NCBI RefSeq assembly: GCF_002021815.1
Contig: NZ_CP019952.1
Location: 2,077,001 to 2,141,000 of the forward strand
Origin: Pseudomonas parafulva
GTDB lineage: Bacteria > Pseudomonadota > Gammaproteobacteria > Pseudomonadales > Pseudomonadaceae
Direction of reading: 5' to 3'
DNA length: 64,000 nucleotides
The notes beneath the pieces are model-generated. The model was given only the letters and a program-made list of their open reading frames with translations. It was not told where the DNA came from and searched no databases. Numbering within the stretch: the stretch's first letter is position 1; every line of letters starts with the position of its first letter. Below are positions 16,539 through 26,259 of this stretch, piece after piece. The position numbers were made by a program, and so were the translations under genes.

Positions 16539-17800
16539 GGTGTGTTCTCCGAAATGCTGGGCTGGCCACTGTGCAGCGCGGCTTCGATGAGGCTGGCAGC
16601 GTGCTGTACGCCACCGCAGGCGGCAAGCTCGGCTTCCAGCGCGGCATCACGTGGTGCAGCTTCATCAAGCAGCTGACGCAACGTCTGGCCAATGGCAGCT
16701 ACGCTGGCTCGTTTGGAGAGTACCCGCCCCAAGCGGTGATGGCGCACCCGCGCAGCCACGCCAGGCTGATCGAATGCAATCGGCATGACCAGCAACGGTG
16801 TGCCGGCGCACACGGTATCGAGCACCGTGTTCAAGCCGCCATGGCTGATCACCACATTGGCTCGCCGCACCGCCCAGTGCTGAGGGGCGAAGTCGGTCAC
16901 GACGGTGGCGCCAATCTGGCGCAGCCTGGCCTGCTGATGGGCATCCAACCCACCGCAGTGCGCCACCAGCAACTGGGCATCCAGGCGTCGGCAAGCCTTG
17001 GCAATACGTGCGAACAGATCGAACCGGTGGCCCTGGAGCGTCCCCAGGCTTGCGAATACCAAGGGCTTGCCGGGTTCGAAAGACCAGTTGGGGCTCGCCT
17101 GAGAGGGCGTGCTGCGTAACGGGCCGACGGCGTGAAAGTGTTTGGGCAGACCCACTCTGGGGAAATCCAAGTGCAAGGGTGTCTGGCTCAACTGGGCCAG
17201 TGGCGAGAGAAATTCATGGGCGCCGCTGCGCGGTTGCAGCCCGTGGCGATGACAGGCCTGCAGCAAGGTGTCGTGCAGCGGGCGCATGAGCCAGTCATGG
17301 ACCTGAACACTGCCTTCGTAGAGGCGCGCATCCAAGCCCAGCCCGAACGGCATCACGGGCAATGGCAAGCCTGGCTCGCGATTGATTGGCAATGCACAGG
17401 CCACTGAAAAGAACGGCAGTTTGCAAGCCTCGGCCACCAAGCCGCCTGCGGGCTCCATCTGATCGCAAATCATCGCATCGACCCGATGTTCACTGAGCGC
17501 CTGCGGCAGGTTGCTGATCAGCATTGCCGTGGTGTGCGCCAGCTGTTTGATCAAGCGACGCAGGCGCAGCGGCCCGGCGGGGTCAGCCACGCGGCGCATG
17601 GCAAGGTCAAGGCTGCCCGGCGGGCACTCGGCATGGCCGATGGCGACGAAGCCCACTCGCCTGTCGCTCAGCCAGCGTTCGGCTTCAGGCTGGTGAAAGA
17701 AACTGACCCGATGGCCGCGTTCGATCAATTCGCCGCCCAAGGCTTGCATCGCTGCAAAATGGCTAGGGTAGGGCGGGGCAATCAGGGCGAAGTGGCTCAT
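16523..17800 (-). CDS. crtX: Zeaxanthin glucosyltransferase CrtX
   Basis: UDP-glucose-dependent GT1-family enzyme that adds glucose to the zeaxanthin hydroxyls. 425 aa. N-terminal half has [16 protein letters not shown]; the C-terminal nucleotide-sugar motif runs from [10 protein letters not shown] (about residue 250) through [26 protein letters not shown] (about 305-330), with the GT1 signature His-Gly-Gly. Start ATG overlaps the fni stop by 4 bases. Its presence makes zeaxanthin mono/diglucoside the predicted end product. Confidence 0.94.
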   Translation of the reverse strand: MSHFALIAPPYPSHFAAMQALGGELIERGHRVSFFHQPEAERWLSDRRVGFVAIGHAECPPGSLDLAMRRVADPAGPLRLRRLIKQLAHTTAMLISNLPQALSEHRVDAMICDQMEPAGGLVAEACKLPFFSVACALPINREPGLPLPVMPFGLGLDARLYEGSVQVHDWLMRPLHDTLLQACHRHGLQPRSGAHEFLSPLAQLSQTPLHLDFPRVGLPKHFHAVGPLRSTPSQASPNWSFEPGKPLVFASLGTLQGHRFDLFARIAKACRRLDAQLLVAHCGGLDAHQQARLRQIGATVVTDFAPQHWAVRRANVVISHGGLNTVLDTVCAGTPLLVMPIAFDQPGVAARVRHHRLGRVLSKRASVAAIGQTLRQLLDEAAPRDAALEAELAACGGVQHAASLIEAALHSGQPSISENTPCPMT

Positions 17801-18843
17801 TTGATGTCTAACTGGGCGTTGACCAGTCGGGCCCGGCGCAACTGCGCCAGCGTGGCCGAGCCTGTGCAGAAGCAGGCGATACGCAGTTGCCGGATGATCA
17901 CGTCGAAATGCGAGACCACCGCTTCGGTGGATGCCATTGCAGAGGTCAGCACCCCGGCAGCCTGGCCCACCAGGTCCGCCCCCAGGCGGATGGCCTTGGC
18001 CGCGTCCACGCCATCGCGGACCCCACCCGAGGCGATCAGGCCAACCGTCGGCACGGCGCGGCGCACGGCAAGCAGGCTATGGGCGGTCGGGATGCCCCAG
18101 CCGCTGAAGGCCATCGCCACCGCACGCTCGGCAGGGTCATTGGCACGCTCGGCCTCCACCGCGGCCCAGCTTGTGCCGCCGGCACCGGCCACATCGATCA
18201 TGGACACGCCAGCGTCGTACAGTTGCCGCGCAACGCCTGGCGAAATACCAGCGCCTACCTCCTTGACGATGATGGGCGCGTGAAGCTGCCCGGCAACGTG
18301 CTCGATGCAGGCGAGCACCCCGTTCCAGTTGCGGTCGCCCTCGGGTTGAACGGCTTCCTGCAGGGGGTTGAGGTGAATGATCAGGGCGCTGGCATCGAGT
18401 GTATCGACCGCGCGACGGGCAAGGTCCAGGCCATCGGCCTCGCGTAACTGGGCCGCGCCCAGGTTTGCCAAAAGCGGGACATCGGGTGCAAGCCTTCTCA
18501 GCTCTGTGGTCAGTCCCTGGTCCTGGCCGCTGCGCAAGCTGACTCGCTGCGAACCCACACCCATGGCCAGGCCCAAAGCCTGCGCAGCTTCGGCCAGGTG
18601 CTGGTTGATGAACCGTGCGCGATCAGCCCCGCCGGTCATCGAACTGATCAACAGCGGTGCGCGCAGTGCCATGCCGAACAACTCGGTACCCAGGTCGACG
18701 TCTTCCAGGGCCATTTCAGGCAGTGCACAATGTTCGAAACGCAGCGCTGACCACCCAGCGTCGACCCCGTGCGAGGTACTGCCGGTGGCCAGGACGATAT
18801 CCAGGTGATCATCCTTGCGTTGACTCAACGGGCTTTTGTTCAT
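17797..18843 (-). CDS. fni: Isopentenyl-diphosphate delta-isomerase, type 2
   Basis: FMN- and NADPH-dependent isomerase interconverting IPP and DMAPP to prime carotenoid synthesis. 348 aa. Type-2 features: RKDDHLDI at the N-terminus, [11 protein letters not shown] (about residues 67-77), and the C-terminal phosphate-binding loop [23 protein letters not shown] (about 264-286). First gene of the leftward crt operon, overlapping crtX by 4 bases. The Pantoea cluster has the same isomerase type between crtE and crtX, so the gene order is conserved apart from crtE's orientation. Confidence 0.95.
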   Translation of the reverse strand: MNKSPLSQRKDDHLDIVLATGSTSHGVDAGWSALRFEHCALPEMALEDVDLGTELFGMALRAPLLISSMTGGADRARFINQHLAEAAQALGLAMGVGSQRVSLRSGQDQGLTTELRRLAPDVPLLANLGAAQLREADGLDLARRAVDTLDASALIIHLNPLQEAVQPEGDRNWNGVLACIEHVAGQLHAPIIVKEVGAGISPGVARQLYDAGVSMIDVAGAGGTSWAAVEAERANDPAERAVAMAFSGWGIPTAHSLLAVRRAVPTVGLIASGGVRDGVDAAKAIRLGADLVGQAAGVLTSAMASTEAVVSHFDVIIRQLRIACFCTGSATLAQLRRARLVNAQLDIK

Positions 18844-19029
18844 GCCGGCTCCACTGCCAGGGAATCATCCTGAGGTACGTGCGGTCTGTGTGCTTAAGAC
18901 AGACAAGTTGTACAACACTACCCGTTTTGTATAGCTAAGCTCATAAAAAGCACAGCATCAGGCAACGGCGCCTATCAGTCGTTCCTTTTTCATCTACGGT
19001 CAATGGGCCGCCCACATCGAGAGGCAAGG
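18844..19029. promoter_or_regulatory. Divergent fni/crtE promoter region with paired TGTAYA boxes
   Basis: The 186-bp gap between divergent fni and crtE must hold promoters for the whole pathway except crtZ. It contains TTGTACAA (palindrome, 18908-18915) and TGTATA (18928-18933), with 13 nt between TGTACA and TGTATA. From memory, LitR/CarH/PplR-type light-responsive MerR repressors bind TGTACA-N12-TGTAYA-like pairs, so light control is possible although the spacing here is 13. No merR gene lies in the window. Confidence 0.5.
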
Positions 19030-20007
19030 ATGACGACCATCGCCCCCCCGCACAGCGCTGGCGCTGATCACGATCAGTCACTGGCCGTCGCACATGCGGC
19101 CGTAGAGGCCCGGCTGGCAGCCTTGCTGCCATCGGCAGGTCACGAGCGCGACCTCGTGGTTGCGGCCATGCGCGACTGTACCCTGGCGCCAGGCAAGCGC
19201 TTGCGGCCCCTGTTGTTACTTTTTACGGCACAGGGTCTGGGCGCATGCCCACACGCAGCGCTCGACCTCGGCTGTGCCGTCGAGATGGTACATGCAGCTT
19301 CCCTTGTGCTGGACGATCTGCCGTGCATGGACAACGCCGCCTTGCGCCGCGGCCGCCCTACCTTGCACCTGGCTTTTGGCGAAGACGTGGCTGTGTTGAC
19401 GGCCATCGCCTTGCTCTCCCGTGCGTTTGGGGTTGTGGCGGGGTTGCAGACGGTCGGGCCGGATGTGCGCAGCGACCTAGTGGTGACCCTCACCTCGGCC
19501 ATCGGTGCCGATGGGCTGGTCAAGGGGCAGTTGCAGGATCTGCGTGACGGTGCACGGCCGCGGACGGCGGCTGAAATTGCCGAGACCAATCAACTCAAGA
19601 CCGGGGCCTTGTTCTCGGCCCTGCTAGGCATGGCCGGCCGGCTGGCGGGGGCTGGCGCCAGCCAGCAGGGCACCCTGCTGAAATTGGCGGGGGAGTTGGG
19701 GCAGGCGTTTCAGTTGCACGACGACTTGCACGACCGTGACCCGGAAAGTGGCAAGAGCATGGGGTTGGACCAGGGCAAGTCGACCCTGCTGGCGATGTGT
19801 GGCGAAATGCAGGTGCGCCAGCGGTTGGAAGCCCATTTGCAGAGCGTCGAACAGTGCCTGAACAGCCTGGGCCTTGGGACCTCGCCGATCGGTGGGGTAT
19901 TGCGCAAGGTGTTCGCATCGAAGGGTGTGCAGGCTGCCGGCAGCACCGTATGGCGTCAGGGCCTGGGTGGTCTTGCGGTAGGTGGAGCGGTCGTGCATCA
20001 CGTCTAA
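19030..20007 (+). CDS. crtE: Geranylgeranyl diphosphate synthase CrtE
   Basis: Trans-prenyltransferase supplying GGPP to CrtB. About 325 aa. First aspartate-rich motif DDLPCMD (about residues 98-104), GKRLRPLLL substrate motif (about 55-63), second motif DDLHDRD (about 235-241), LKTGALF lysine (about 190). I chose ATG 19030, which has GAGAGG 5 bases upstream, over ATG 19003. Transcribed away from fni, unlike Pantoea where crtE leads the same operon. A REPIN follows the stop. Confidence 0.93.
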   Translation: MTTIAPPHSAGADHDQSLAVAHAAVEARLAALLPSAGHERDLVVAAMRDCTLAPGKRLRPLLLLFTAQGLGACPHAALDLGCAVEMVHAASLVLDDLPCMDNAALRRGRPTLHLAFGEDVAVLTAIALLSRAFGVVAGLQTVGPDVRSDLVVTLTSAIGADGLVKGQLQDLRDGARPRTAAEIAETNQLKTGALFSALLGMAGRLAGAGASQQGTLLKLAGELGQAFQLHDDLHDRDPESGKSMGLDQGKSTLLAMCGEMQVRQRLEAHLQSVEQCLNSLGLGTSPIGGVLRKVFASKGVQAAGSTVWRQGLGGLAVGGAVVHHV

Positions 20008-20046
20008 GGCGCAGGGCGTTGCGCCAATCCAAAGGTCTACGCAGTC

Positions 20047-20167
20047 CCTGTAGGAGCGGCCCTTGTGCCGCGATGGGCCGCAAAGCGGCCCCGGCGAAAT
20101 GAGCTGCGAAGCTTAAATCCTGGGGCCGCTGCGCGGCCCATCGCGGCACAAGGGCCGCTCCTACAGG
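20047..20167. repeat. REPIN: inverted pair of REP elements
   Basis: Two REP arms in perfect 35-bp inversion, 20047-20081 and 20133-20167, opening with CCTGTAGGAGCGGCCCTTGT. Each arm also folds on itself (GGGCCGC...GCGGCCC). This is the P. putida REPIN type, mobilised in trans by a RAYT transposase not present here. It sits between crtE and the convergent MocR gene and may act as a transcript end. Confidence 0.92.
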
Positions 20168-20227
20168 GGGCCGCGTAACCTGTGAAGCTCAAGCCAGAGC
20201 GCCGCAGCAATAGCGTGCTCACTGACC

Positions 20228-21643
20228 CTATCGCCTGGCATGCCGGGCAAATACCGTTTCCAGCAGTTCCCACATGACCGGGTCCAGGCTGAACGCCACG
20301 TTGAAACGCATCCAGCCCGTTGCCCTGGCATCGACCATGAACAACTGCCCGGGGCCGAGCATGATGCCTTTTTCGAGCGCGTCATCGAGCAACAGCGCGC
20401 TGTCGGGGATCGAGGGATGCCGGGTCCAGATGTACATCCCCTCGTCCGATTCGGTGAACAGCTCGAAGCCTAGCCGGTGCAGATGCTCACCCACCCGTTG
20501 ATGCGCCTCGGCCAGGCGTTGACGCAGGCGCTTGAGGTGCTTGCGCCAGCGACCGTCGATGATGGCGGCATAGACGACCCGCTCCATGACCTGCGAAGTG
20601 GTCAGGCCCGAGCGCATTTTCAGGTGTACCAGCTGTTGCGCCAGTTCAGGATTGGCCAGCAGATAGCCCACCCGCACATTGGGCGAGATGCTTTTCGAGT
20701 AACTGCCCACGTAGACCACCTGCTGCAGGTGGTCCAGGCTGGCGAGGCAGGGTTGAGGATCGGCGATCATGTCGGCGTACAGGTTGTTTTCGACCAGCCG
20801 GAAACCATGCTGGTTAGCCAGTTGCAGCAGGCGGTGCAGCTGGGGCAACGGCGTGCGCGAGCACGTCGGGCTGTGCAGGTGAGGCTGGGTGAAGAAAGCC
20901 GTGGGCCTATGTTGCGCCAGCAACCGCTCAAGCTGATTGAGGTCGTAGCCATTGGGCGTGCGCGCCACCCCCAGCAGCGTTGCGCCTTGGGTGCGCAGTA
21001 TGCTCATCAGGTTGGGATAGCCAGGATCGTCCACCAGTACCACGTCACCTGGCCGGACCAGCGTACGCACGGCCAGGTCCAGGGCCTGGCTGGCGCCGTG
21101 GGTCAACATCAGCTGAGCGGGGTTGGCGACGATCGACAAATCCTGCTGCAGGTTCTGCGCCGTCAATGCGCGTAGTTCGGGTAACCCCATGGGGTCGCCG
21201 TAACCGGACAGTTCCAGTGGGCTGCCAGCCACCTGCCGCAGCCCTCGGCGCAGGCCATCTTCGTACATCCAGTCATTGGGCAGCCAGCCGCAGCCTGGCT
21301 TGAACGGCAACTGCCGGGTTTCGAAGATCTGCTGCAGGTACCACTCGGTGTTGAACGTTGGTCGGCTTGCATCAGGGTCAGCCGTGTGCGTGTCCAGGAG
21401 TTCAGCGGCGGCGCGATTGACGAAAAAGCCAGCGTTGCCACGGCTTACCAGCAACCCTTGGGCGACCAGGCGATCGTAGGCTTCCACCACGGTGAAGGTG
21501 CTGACCGAGTAGGTGGCGGCGAAGGCGCGGATCGACGGCACCTTGGCGCCAGGCTTGAGCGTCTGTGTGTCGATCAGGGTGCGCAGACCGTCGATGATCT
21601 GGTTGACCAACGGTGTGGAAGCGTCTGGGTTCAATTGCAGCAT
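20228..21643 (-). CDS. MocR-type GntR/aminotransferase-like transcriptional regulator
   Basis: 471 aa fusion of a GntR winged HTH (residues about 1-75, VPSIRAFAATYSVSTFTVVEAYDRL) and a fold-type I aminotransferase-like domain (about 110-465) that binds PLP. The internal-aldimine lysine is visible in VGSYSKSISPNVRVGYL (about residue 310). MocR proteins sense PLP plus an amine or amino acid and usually control a divergent gene. Here that is a GABA-type amino acid permease 323 bp away, so permease control is likely. Start ATG 21643. Confidence 0.88.
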   Translation of the reverse strand: MLQLNPDASTPLVNQIIDGLRTLIDTQTLKPGAKVPSIRAFAATYSVSTFTVVEAYDRLVAQGLLVSRGNAGFFVNRAAAELLDTHTADPDASRPTFNTEWYLQQIFETRQLPFKPGCGWLPNDWMYEDGLRRGLRQVAGSPLELSGYGDPMGLPELRALTAQNLQQDLSIVANPAQLMLTHGASQALDLAVRTLVRPGDVVLVDDPGYPNLMSILRTQGATLLGVARTPNGYDLNQLERLLAQHRPTAFFTQPHLHSPTCSRTPLPQLHRLLQLANQHGFRLVENNLYADMIADPQPCLASLDHLQQVVYVGSYSKSISPNVRVGYLLANPELAQQLVHLKMRSGLTTSQVMERVVYAAIIDGRWRKHLKRLRQRLAEAHQRVGEHLHRLGFELFTESDEGMYIWTRHPSIPDSALLLDDALEKGIMLGPGQLFMVDARATGWMRFNVAFSLDPVMWELLETVFARHARR

Positions 21644-21966
21644 GGGGGACCTTCAGGTGTGTAACGCCAGGTGCTGGCCCGGTGTATAGGGTTGGCGACC
21701 TGTACAGTGCAGTGCGAGTTTCATGCCACTGTGCATGGCTCTCTGCGATGGACATTTTTACATTAGGTGTCGGATATCGCCACACAAAGCATGTTCAGTT
21801 CGCTCCAGGCCTCAGCCCTGGGGCGCGTCAGCAGGCCGCCATGGATGGCCTGCGTGTGTTCGTTCACACCTCCTGCGCGCATTAGCACTGATGTACAGGT
21901 GAAACCGCCAGCCATCGGGGTTTCACGGTTTTCCTTGGATAAAAAGAAGCACGGGGTACACAACTG
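21644..21966. promoter_or_regulatory. MocR/permease divergent control region with a permease leader hairpin
   Basis: 323 bp without a gene. It holds CTGTACAG (21700-21707) close to the MocR start and a second TGTACAG (21892-21898) near the permease, plausible MocR half-sites since these regulators often bind repeated elements. Just before the permease a stem GTGAAACC/GGTTTCAC (21899-21906 and 21919-21926) is followed by GGTTTTCC. That could be an attenuator or part of a longer operator. All assignments are inference. Confidence 0.4.
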
Positions 21967-23376
21967 ATGGACGCAACATCCACAACCACCACCGCGAACG
22001 GCGGGCATGAGAGCAAGCTCAGTGCCTCGCTGAAGTCGCGCCACCTGACGATGATGTCCATCGCCGGGGTCATCGGCGGCGCCTTGTTCGTAGGATCCGG
22101 CAGCGTGATCCACAGCGCCGGGCCGGCCGCGGTGCTGGCCTACCTGGCAGGCGGCATCCTCGTGGTGCTGATCATGCGCATGCTTGGCGAAATGGCAACG
22201 TCTTCACCCGACACGGGCTCGTTTTCCACCTACGCCGACCGCGCCATCGGGCGCTGGGCCGGCTTCACCATCGGCTGGCTGTACTGGTGGTACTGGGTCA
22301 TTCTCATGGCCTGGGAAGCCTACGTAGCCGGCAAGATCCTGCACGGGTTCTTCCCAGATGTGAGTGTCAACGTGTTCGTGCTGGCCACGACGTTGCTGCT
22401 GATCACGGTCAACTTCTTCAACGTCAAGCACTACGGTGAGTTCGAGTTCTGGTTCGCCCTGATCAAGGTCATCGCGATCGTCTGCTTCCTGATCGTCTGT
22501 ACCGCAGCGGTGCTCAACATCTGGCAATTCGGCGAGGTGCGGGGCATTACCCACCTGACCGCCGAAGGGTTCATGCCCAATGGCATCACCACAGTCATCG
22601 GGGCGTTGCTGGGGGTGATGTTTGCATTCCTGGGCGCCGAGATCGTGACCATCGCAGCCTCCGAGGCCAAGGACCCGGCAGCGCAGATCGTCAAGGCCAC
22701 CAACTCGGTGGTATGGCGCGTGTGCCTGTTCTACGTAGGCTCGATCTTCCTGATCGTCTGCCTGGTACCGTGGAACGACCCGCACCTGGGCGTCTCCGGA
22801 TACGGCGCCTATCGCCGTACCCTTGAGCTGCTGGGCGTGCCTTACGCCGAGTTGCTGATGAACTTCGTGGTGCTGACCTCGGTGAGCAGCTGCCTGATCT
22901 CTGGCCACTACACCGCCTCGCGCATGCTGTTCTCCCTGGCCCAGCGTGGTGACGCACCGTCGTTCTTCAAGATCACCCGTGCCGGCACTGGCGTGCCGGT
23001 GTACGCGATCATGGGCTCGTGCGCGGTGGCAGTGGTGTGTGCGCTGATCAACTTCAGCGAGACCCTGCGCCCCAAGGACGTACTCGATACCCTGATGAAC
23101 ACCACGGGCATGATTGCCCTGCTGGTGTACCTGGTGATCGCGTTCTCCCAACTGCGCATGCGCCGCAAGCTGATTGCCGAAGGCAAGGAAGTGCGCCTCA
23201 AAATGTGGCTGTTCCCGTGGCTCACCTACCTGGTGATCGCCTTCATCGTGGCGGCCCTGGTGACCATGGCGTTCATGCCTGACTACCAGATCCTGGTGAT
23301 CTCCACCGGCATCGCGGCGGCGCTGGTGGTGGCGATGGGGGTTGTGCACCAGATGCGCAGCGCGCCTCGACACTAA
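21967..23376 (+). CDS. Amino acid permease, GABA/APC family
   Basis: 469-aa inner-membrane amino acid-proton symporter with about twelve spans. The AAT-family start is clear: LKSRHLTMMSIAGVIGGALFVGSG (residues about 20-45), and the conserved GEMAT...GSFSTYADRAIGRWAGFTIGW (about 73-102). It groups with GABA/proline/aromatic permeases. The second glycine-rich motif reads VIGGALFVGSG where GIGAGLFVGSG-like is usual. Transcribed away from the MocR regulator, which probably controls it. A strong terminator follows. Substrate not determinable here. Confidence 0.87.
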   Translation: MDATSTTTTANGGHESKLSASLKSRHLTMMSIAGVIGGALFVGSGSVIHSAGPAAVLAYLAGGILVVLIMRMLGEMATSSPDTGSFSTYADRAIGRWAGFTIGWLYWWYWVILMAWEAYVAGKILHGFFPDVSVNVFVLATTLLLITVNFFNVKHYGEFEFWFALIKVIAIVCFLIVCTAAVLNIWQFGEVRGITHLTAEGFMPNGITTVIGALLGVMFAFLGAEIVTIAASEAKDPAAQIVKATNSVVWRVCLFYVGSIFLIVCLVPWNDPHLGVSGYGAYRRTLELLGVPYAELLMNFVVLTSVSSCLISGHYTASRMLFSLAQRGDAPSFFKITRAGTGVPVYAIMGSCAVAVVCALINFSETLRPKDVLDTLMNTTGMIALLVYLVIAFSQLRMRRKLIAEGKEVRLKMWLFPWLTYLVIAFIVAALVTMAFMPDYQILVISTGIAAALVVAMGVVHQMRSAPRH

Positions 23377-23390
23377 GCCTCATTGGCTCT

Positions 23391-23436
23391 GCGAAGCGGC
23401 CGGTTCCCTCCAAGGGGCCGGCCGCTTCGCGTTTTG
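23391..23436 (+). terminator. Intrinsic terminator after the amino acid permease
   Basis: A perfect 13-bp stem (GCGAAGCGGCCGG at 23391-23403 with its complement at 23418-23430), a 14-nt loop, then GTTTT. It closes the permease transcript 15 bases after the stop codon. Confidence 0.85.
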
Positions 23437-23486
23437 GGCGACAGATGGCATATGCTGGAGGGCATCGCTCATCGGAGAACGTCGCC

Positions 23487-24263
23487 ATGTCCTGGTCTGC
23501 CACCCAGTATTCCTTGTTCGAAGACGAACGCACCCGGCCGGTGCGCGACCTGCTGGGGGCGGTGCCGCCGCGCCCGGTGCGGCATGCCACCGACCTGGGC
23601 TGCGGGCCCGGCAATTCCACCGAGGTGCTGCTGCAGCGCTGCCCCGACGCGCAGGTGACCGCGCTGGACAGCGACCCGGACATGATCGAGAAGGCCCGAG
23701 AGCGCAAGCGGCTGTGCATCCCCCGCGTGCACATGGTCACGGCGGACATCGCAGGCTGGTCCGCTCCTGAGCCCCAGGACCTGATCCTGGCCAACGCCTC
23801 GCTGCAATGGGTGCCCGACCACGGGCGGCTGTACCCGCACTTGGTGCGTCAGCTCAGCGAAGGGGCAAGCCTTGCGGTGCAGACGCCCGACAACCTGGAG
23901 GAGCCCGCGCATACCGCACTGCGCGAGATCGCCTGCCGTGGCCCGTGGGCGGCCAAGTTCGAGGACTTCCAGTTGCCGCCGCGCCATGGCACGGCGTTCT
24001 ATTACGATCTGTTGAGCCCGCTGTGTGCCCGGGTGGAAGTGTGGCGCACCACCTACCACCACCCCTTGGCCGACGGCGCTGAGGGCGTGGTGCAGTGGTT
24101 CAAGGGTTCGGCCTTGCGGCCTTACCTGTCACGGCTGCAACCGCATGAGCAGGATGATTTCCTGCAGATGTACCTGCAGGCGATGCAAGGCGCCTACCCG
24201 CCAGCTTCCGATGGCAAGGTGCTGCTGCCGTTTCCGCGCTTGTTCGTAGTCGCTACCCGCTGA
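23487..24263 (+). CDS. tam: Trans-aconitate 2-methyltransferase
   Basis: SAM-dependent methyltransferase that esterifies trans-aconitate, a toxic by-product of aconitase. About 258 aa. SAM motif I is DLGCGPGNSTEVLL (about residues 35-48), the acidic residue after beta-2 is in ALDSDPDMIEKAR, and the family region ANASLQWVPDH (about 103-113) is the Tam signature. I chose ATG 23487 (GGAGA upstream) over ATG 23445. Monocistronic between a terminator and the YebC gene. Confidence 0.85.
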   Translation: MSWSATQYSLFEDERTRPVRDLLGAVPPRPVRHATDLGCGPGNSTEVLLQRCPDAQVTALDSDPDMIEKARERKRLCIPRVHMVTADIAGWSAPEPQDLILANASLQWVPDHGRLYPHLVRQLSEGASLAVQTPDNLEEPAHTALREIACRGPWAAKFEDFQLPPRHGTAFYYDLLSPLCARVEVWRTTYHHPLADGAEGVVQWFKGSALRPYLSRLQPHEQDDFLQMYLQAMQGAYPPASDGKVLLPFPRLFVVATR

Positions 24264-24386
24264 ATCTTCTGGTGAGGGGTCGGCGCAGCGCAGACGGTTG
24301 TCGATCCTTGCCCATAGGCGTATAAACTGCTCCCACTTTTTGTGCCGGTCGCTTCCTGAACCGGCCGCTGAAACAAGAGAGTCGAC

Positions 24387-25097
24387 ATGGGCGCACAGTG
24401 GAAAGCCAAACATAAAGAAGCCGCGGCCAACGCCAAGGGCAAGGTCATGGGCAAGCTGTCCAAGGAAATCCAGATCGCCGCCAAATCCGGCGCCGACCCG
24501 GACATGAACCCGCGTCTGCGCCTGGCCATCGAACAGGCCAAAAAGGCTTCGATGACCCGCGAAACCCTGGAGCGGGCCATTCGCAAGGGTGCTGGCCTGG
24601 ATGGCGATGCCGTGCAGTATGCGGCTGTCAGCTACGAAGGCTTCGCCCCGCACCAGGTCCCGCTGATCGTCGAGTGCCTGACTGACAACGTCAACCGCAC
24701 GGTCGCGCAAATTCGTGTGCTGTTCCGCAAGGGTCAGCTCGGTGCCAGCGGCTCGGTCTCCTGGGACTTCAACCATGTCGGGCTGATCGAAGCCACCCCC
24801 AACGGTGACGCTGATCCTGAGATGGCTGCCATCGAAGCCGGGGCCCAGGACTTCGAAGAAGGCGAAGAGGAGGGGTCTACCCTGTTCATCACCGATACCA
24901 CCGACCTGGACGCTGTGCAGAAGGCCCTGCCGGGGCACGGTTTCACCGTCACGTCGGCCAAGATCGGCTACACCCCGAAAAACCCGGTGAGTGCTTCGAG
25001 CCTGAGTGCCGAAGCCCTGGCCGAAGTCGAGGCGTTTCTCGAAGCCATCGACGAGAACGACGACGTCCAGAACGTCTACGTTGGCTTGACGCAGTAA
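24387..25097 (+). CDS. YebC/PmpR (TACO1) family protein, YeeN branch
   Basis: 236 aa. The N-terminus [18 protein letters not shown] is the YeeN-type variant of the YebC opening, followed by [21 protein letters not shown] (about 28-48) and [15 protein letters not shown] (about 56-70). The central acidic stretch (EEGEEEGS) and C-terminal domain are conserved in the family. YebC proteins were long called regulators; recent work on the family points to easing ribosome stalling at proline-rich sequences. ATG 24387 has AGAG upstream. Single-gene unit. Confidence 0.9.
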   Translation: MGAQWKAKHKEAAANAKGKVMGKLSKEIQIAAKSGADPDMNPRLRLAIEQAKKASMTRETLERAIRKGAGLDGDAVQYAAVSYEGFAPHQVPLIVECLTDNVNRTVAQIRVLFRKGQLGASGSVSWDFNHVGLIEATPNGDADPEMAAIEAGAQDFEEGEEEGSTLFITDTTDLDAVQKALPGHGFTVTSAKIGYTPKNPVSASSLSAEALAEVEAFLEAIDENDDVQNVYVGLTQ

Positions 25098-25196
25098 GCT
25101 CGAGCCCCATCTGCCGATGCTGCCCATTGCCAGGCGTCTCGTACAGGCGATGGCTGGGCAGCGCTGCACCGGGGCGTGCCCCGAGCGGGAGCTGCC

Positions 25197-26141
25197 GTGA
25201 ATCCTGCCTTTGCCACGCTCAGCCTTGGGCACCTGCGGGTGCTCGATCACCTGCTGCAGGTGCAGAACCTTAGCCGGGCGGCTGAGCGGCTGGGCGTGAG
25301 CCAGTCGGCCTTGAGCCGCCAGTTGGCTCAACTTCGCGAGGCCTTCGACGACCCGCTGCTGGTGCGTCAAGGCCGAGGCTACGTGCTGAGCGAGCATGCC
25401 CAGACGCTACGCGAGCCCTTGCGCCAGGTGCTGGACGAGCTGCAGGCGCTTCGTCAGCCTGCGGTATTCGAGCCTGGCCGCTGCCAACGCCGCTTTTGCC
25501 TTGCTGCTTCCGATTATGTCGCCGAGCATATGCTCCCTTTGCTGGTGACGGCGCTGGAGCAGGAAGCGCCAGGCATCAGCCTGGAGTACCGCACCTGGCA
25601 AGCCGGGCAATATGACCTGCTCGCCAGTGGCGAGATCGACCTTGCCACCACCTTGTTCGACGAGTCGCCGCCCAATGTGCACGGGCGTCTGCTGGGCGAG
25701 GATCGGGCGGTGTGCCTGATGGCACCGGATCATCCCTTGACCGCCCATGGGCGGGTTTCGCAAAGCGACTACCTGGCGTGCAGGCATGTACGAATCTCCG
25801 GTGGCGGGGACAAGGACAGCTTCATTGACCAGCATCTGCGTGCGCAGGGCCTGCAACGGCACATCAGCCTGCAAGTGCCGTTTTTTTGCGCAACGGTAAA
25901 GGTGGTCGCCAGCAGCCAGGCAGTGGCTACCGTGCCCGAACACATCGCCCGCCAATTGTGCCGCCTGCATCCGCTGGCATGGCGCCCGTTGGGGTTCGTC
26001 GAGCACAGTCAGCGGTATTGGGTGGTGTGGCACGAACGTTTGCATGGGTCGGCCGAGCATCGCTGGTTTCGAAACCGGGTGTTCGACCTGTGGCGCCAAT
26101 CTCAATTCGGTGTCCAGGGCGGCGTTGCGTATTTGCCATAG
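25197..26141 (+). CDS. LysR-family transcriptional regulator beside the aromatic decarboxylase
   Basis: About 314 aa. N-terminal HTH (residues about 8-66: LSRAAERLGVSQSALSRQLAQLREAF), then a NodD/LinR-like effector domain (about 95-300). The GTG at 25197 has GGGAG 5 bases upstream and is preferred over GTG 25176. It lies 118 bp upstream of, and in the same direction as, the DOPA-type decarboxylase gene, whose regulation it probably governs. Effector unknown. Confidence 0.86.
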   Translation: MNPAFATLSLGHLRVLDHLLQVQNLSRAAERLGVSQSALSRQLAQLREAFDDPLLVRQGRGYVLSEHAQTLREPLRQVLDELQALRQPAVFEPGRCQRRFCLAASDYVAEHMLPLLVTALEQEAPGISLEYRTWQAGQYDLLASGEIDLATTLFDESPPNVHGRLLGEDRAVCLMAPDHPLTAHGRVSQSDYLACRHVRISGGGDKDSFIDQHLRAQGLQRHISLQVPFFCATVKVVASSQAVATVPEHIARQLCRLHPLAWRPLGFVEHSQRYWVVWHERLHGSAEHRWFRNRVFDLWRQSQFGVQGGVAYLP

Positions 26142-26259
26142 CAGCTATGCGCAGGGCGCGGTTCTTCGCGCAGGCGGCGCACTCTACACTGCTCCCAGCC
26201 AGCCGCCTCACGCACTGACCGCCGTCAGCGCGTGAGGCGCCCACCACAGGAGCACGTGC

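Noticed and set aside
20047..20167. REPIN as a non-coding RNA gene or rho-independent terminator
   Set aside because: The arms match a dispersed REP family with copies at 1923 and 34744, and no T-run follows either stem.
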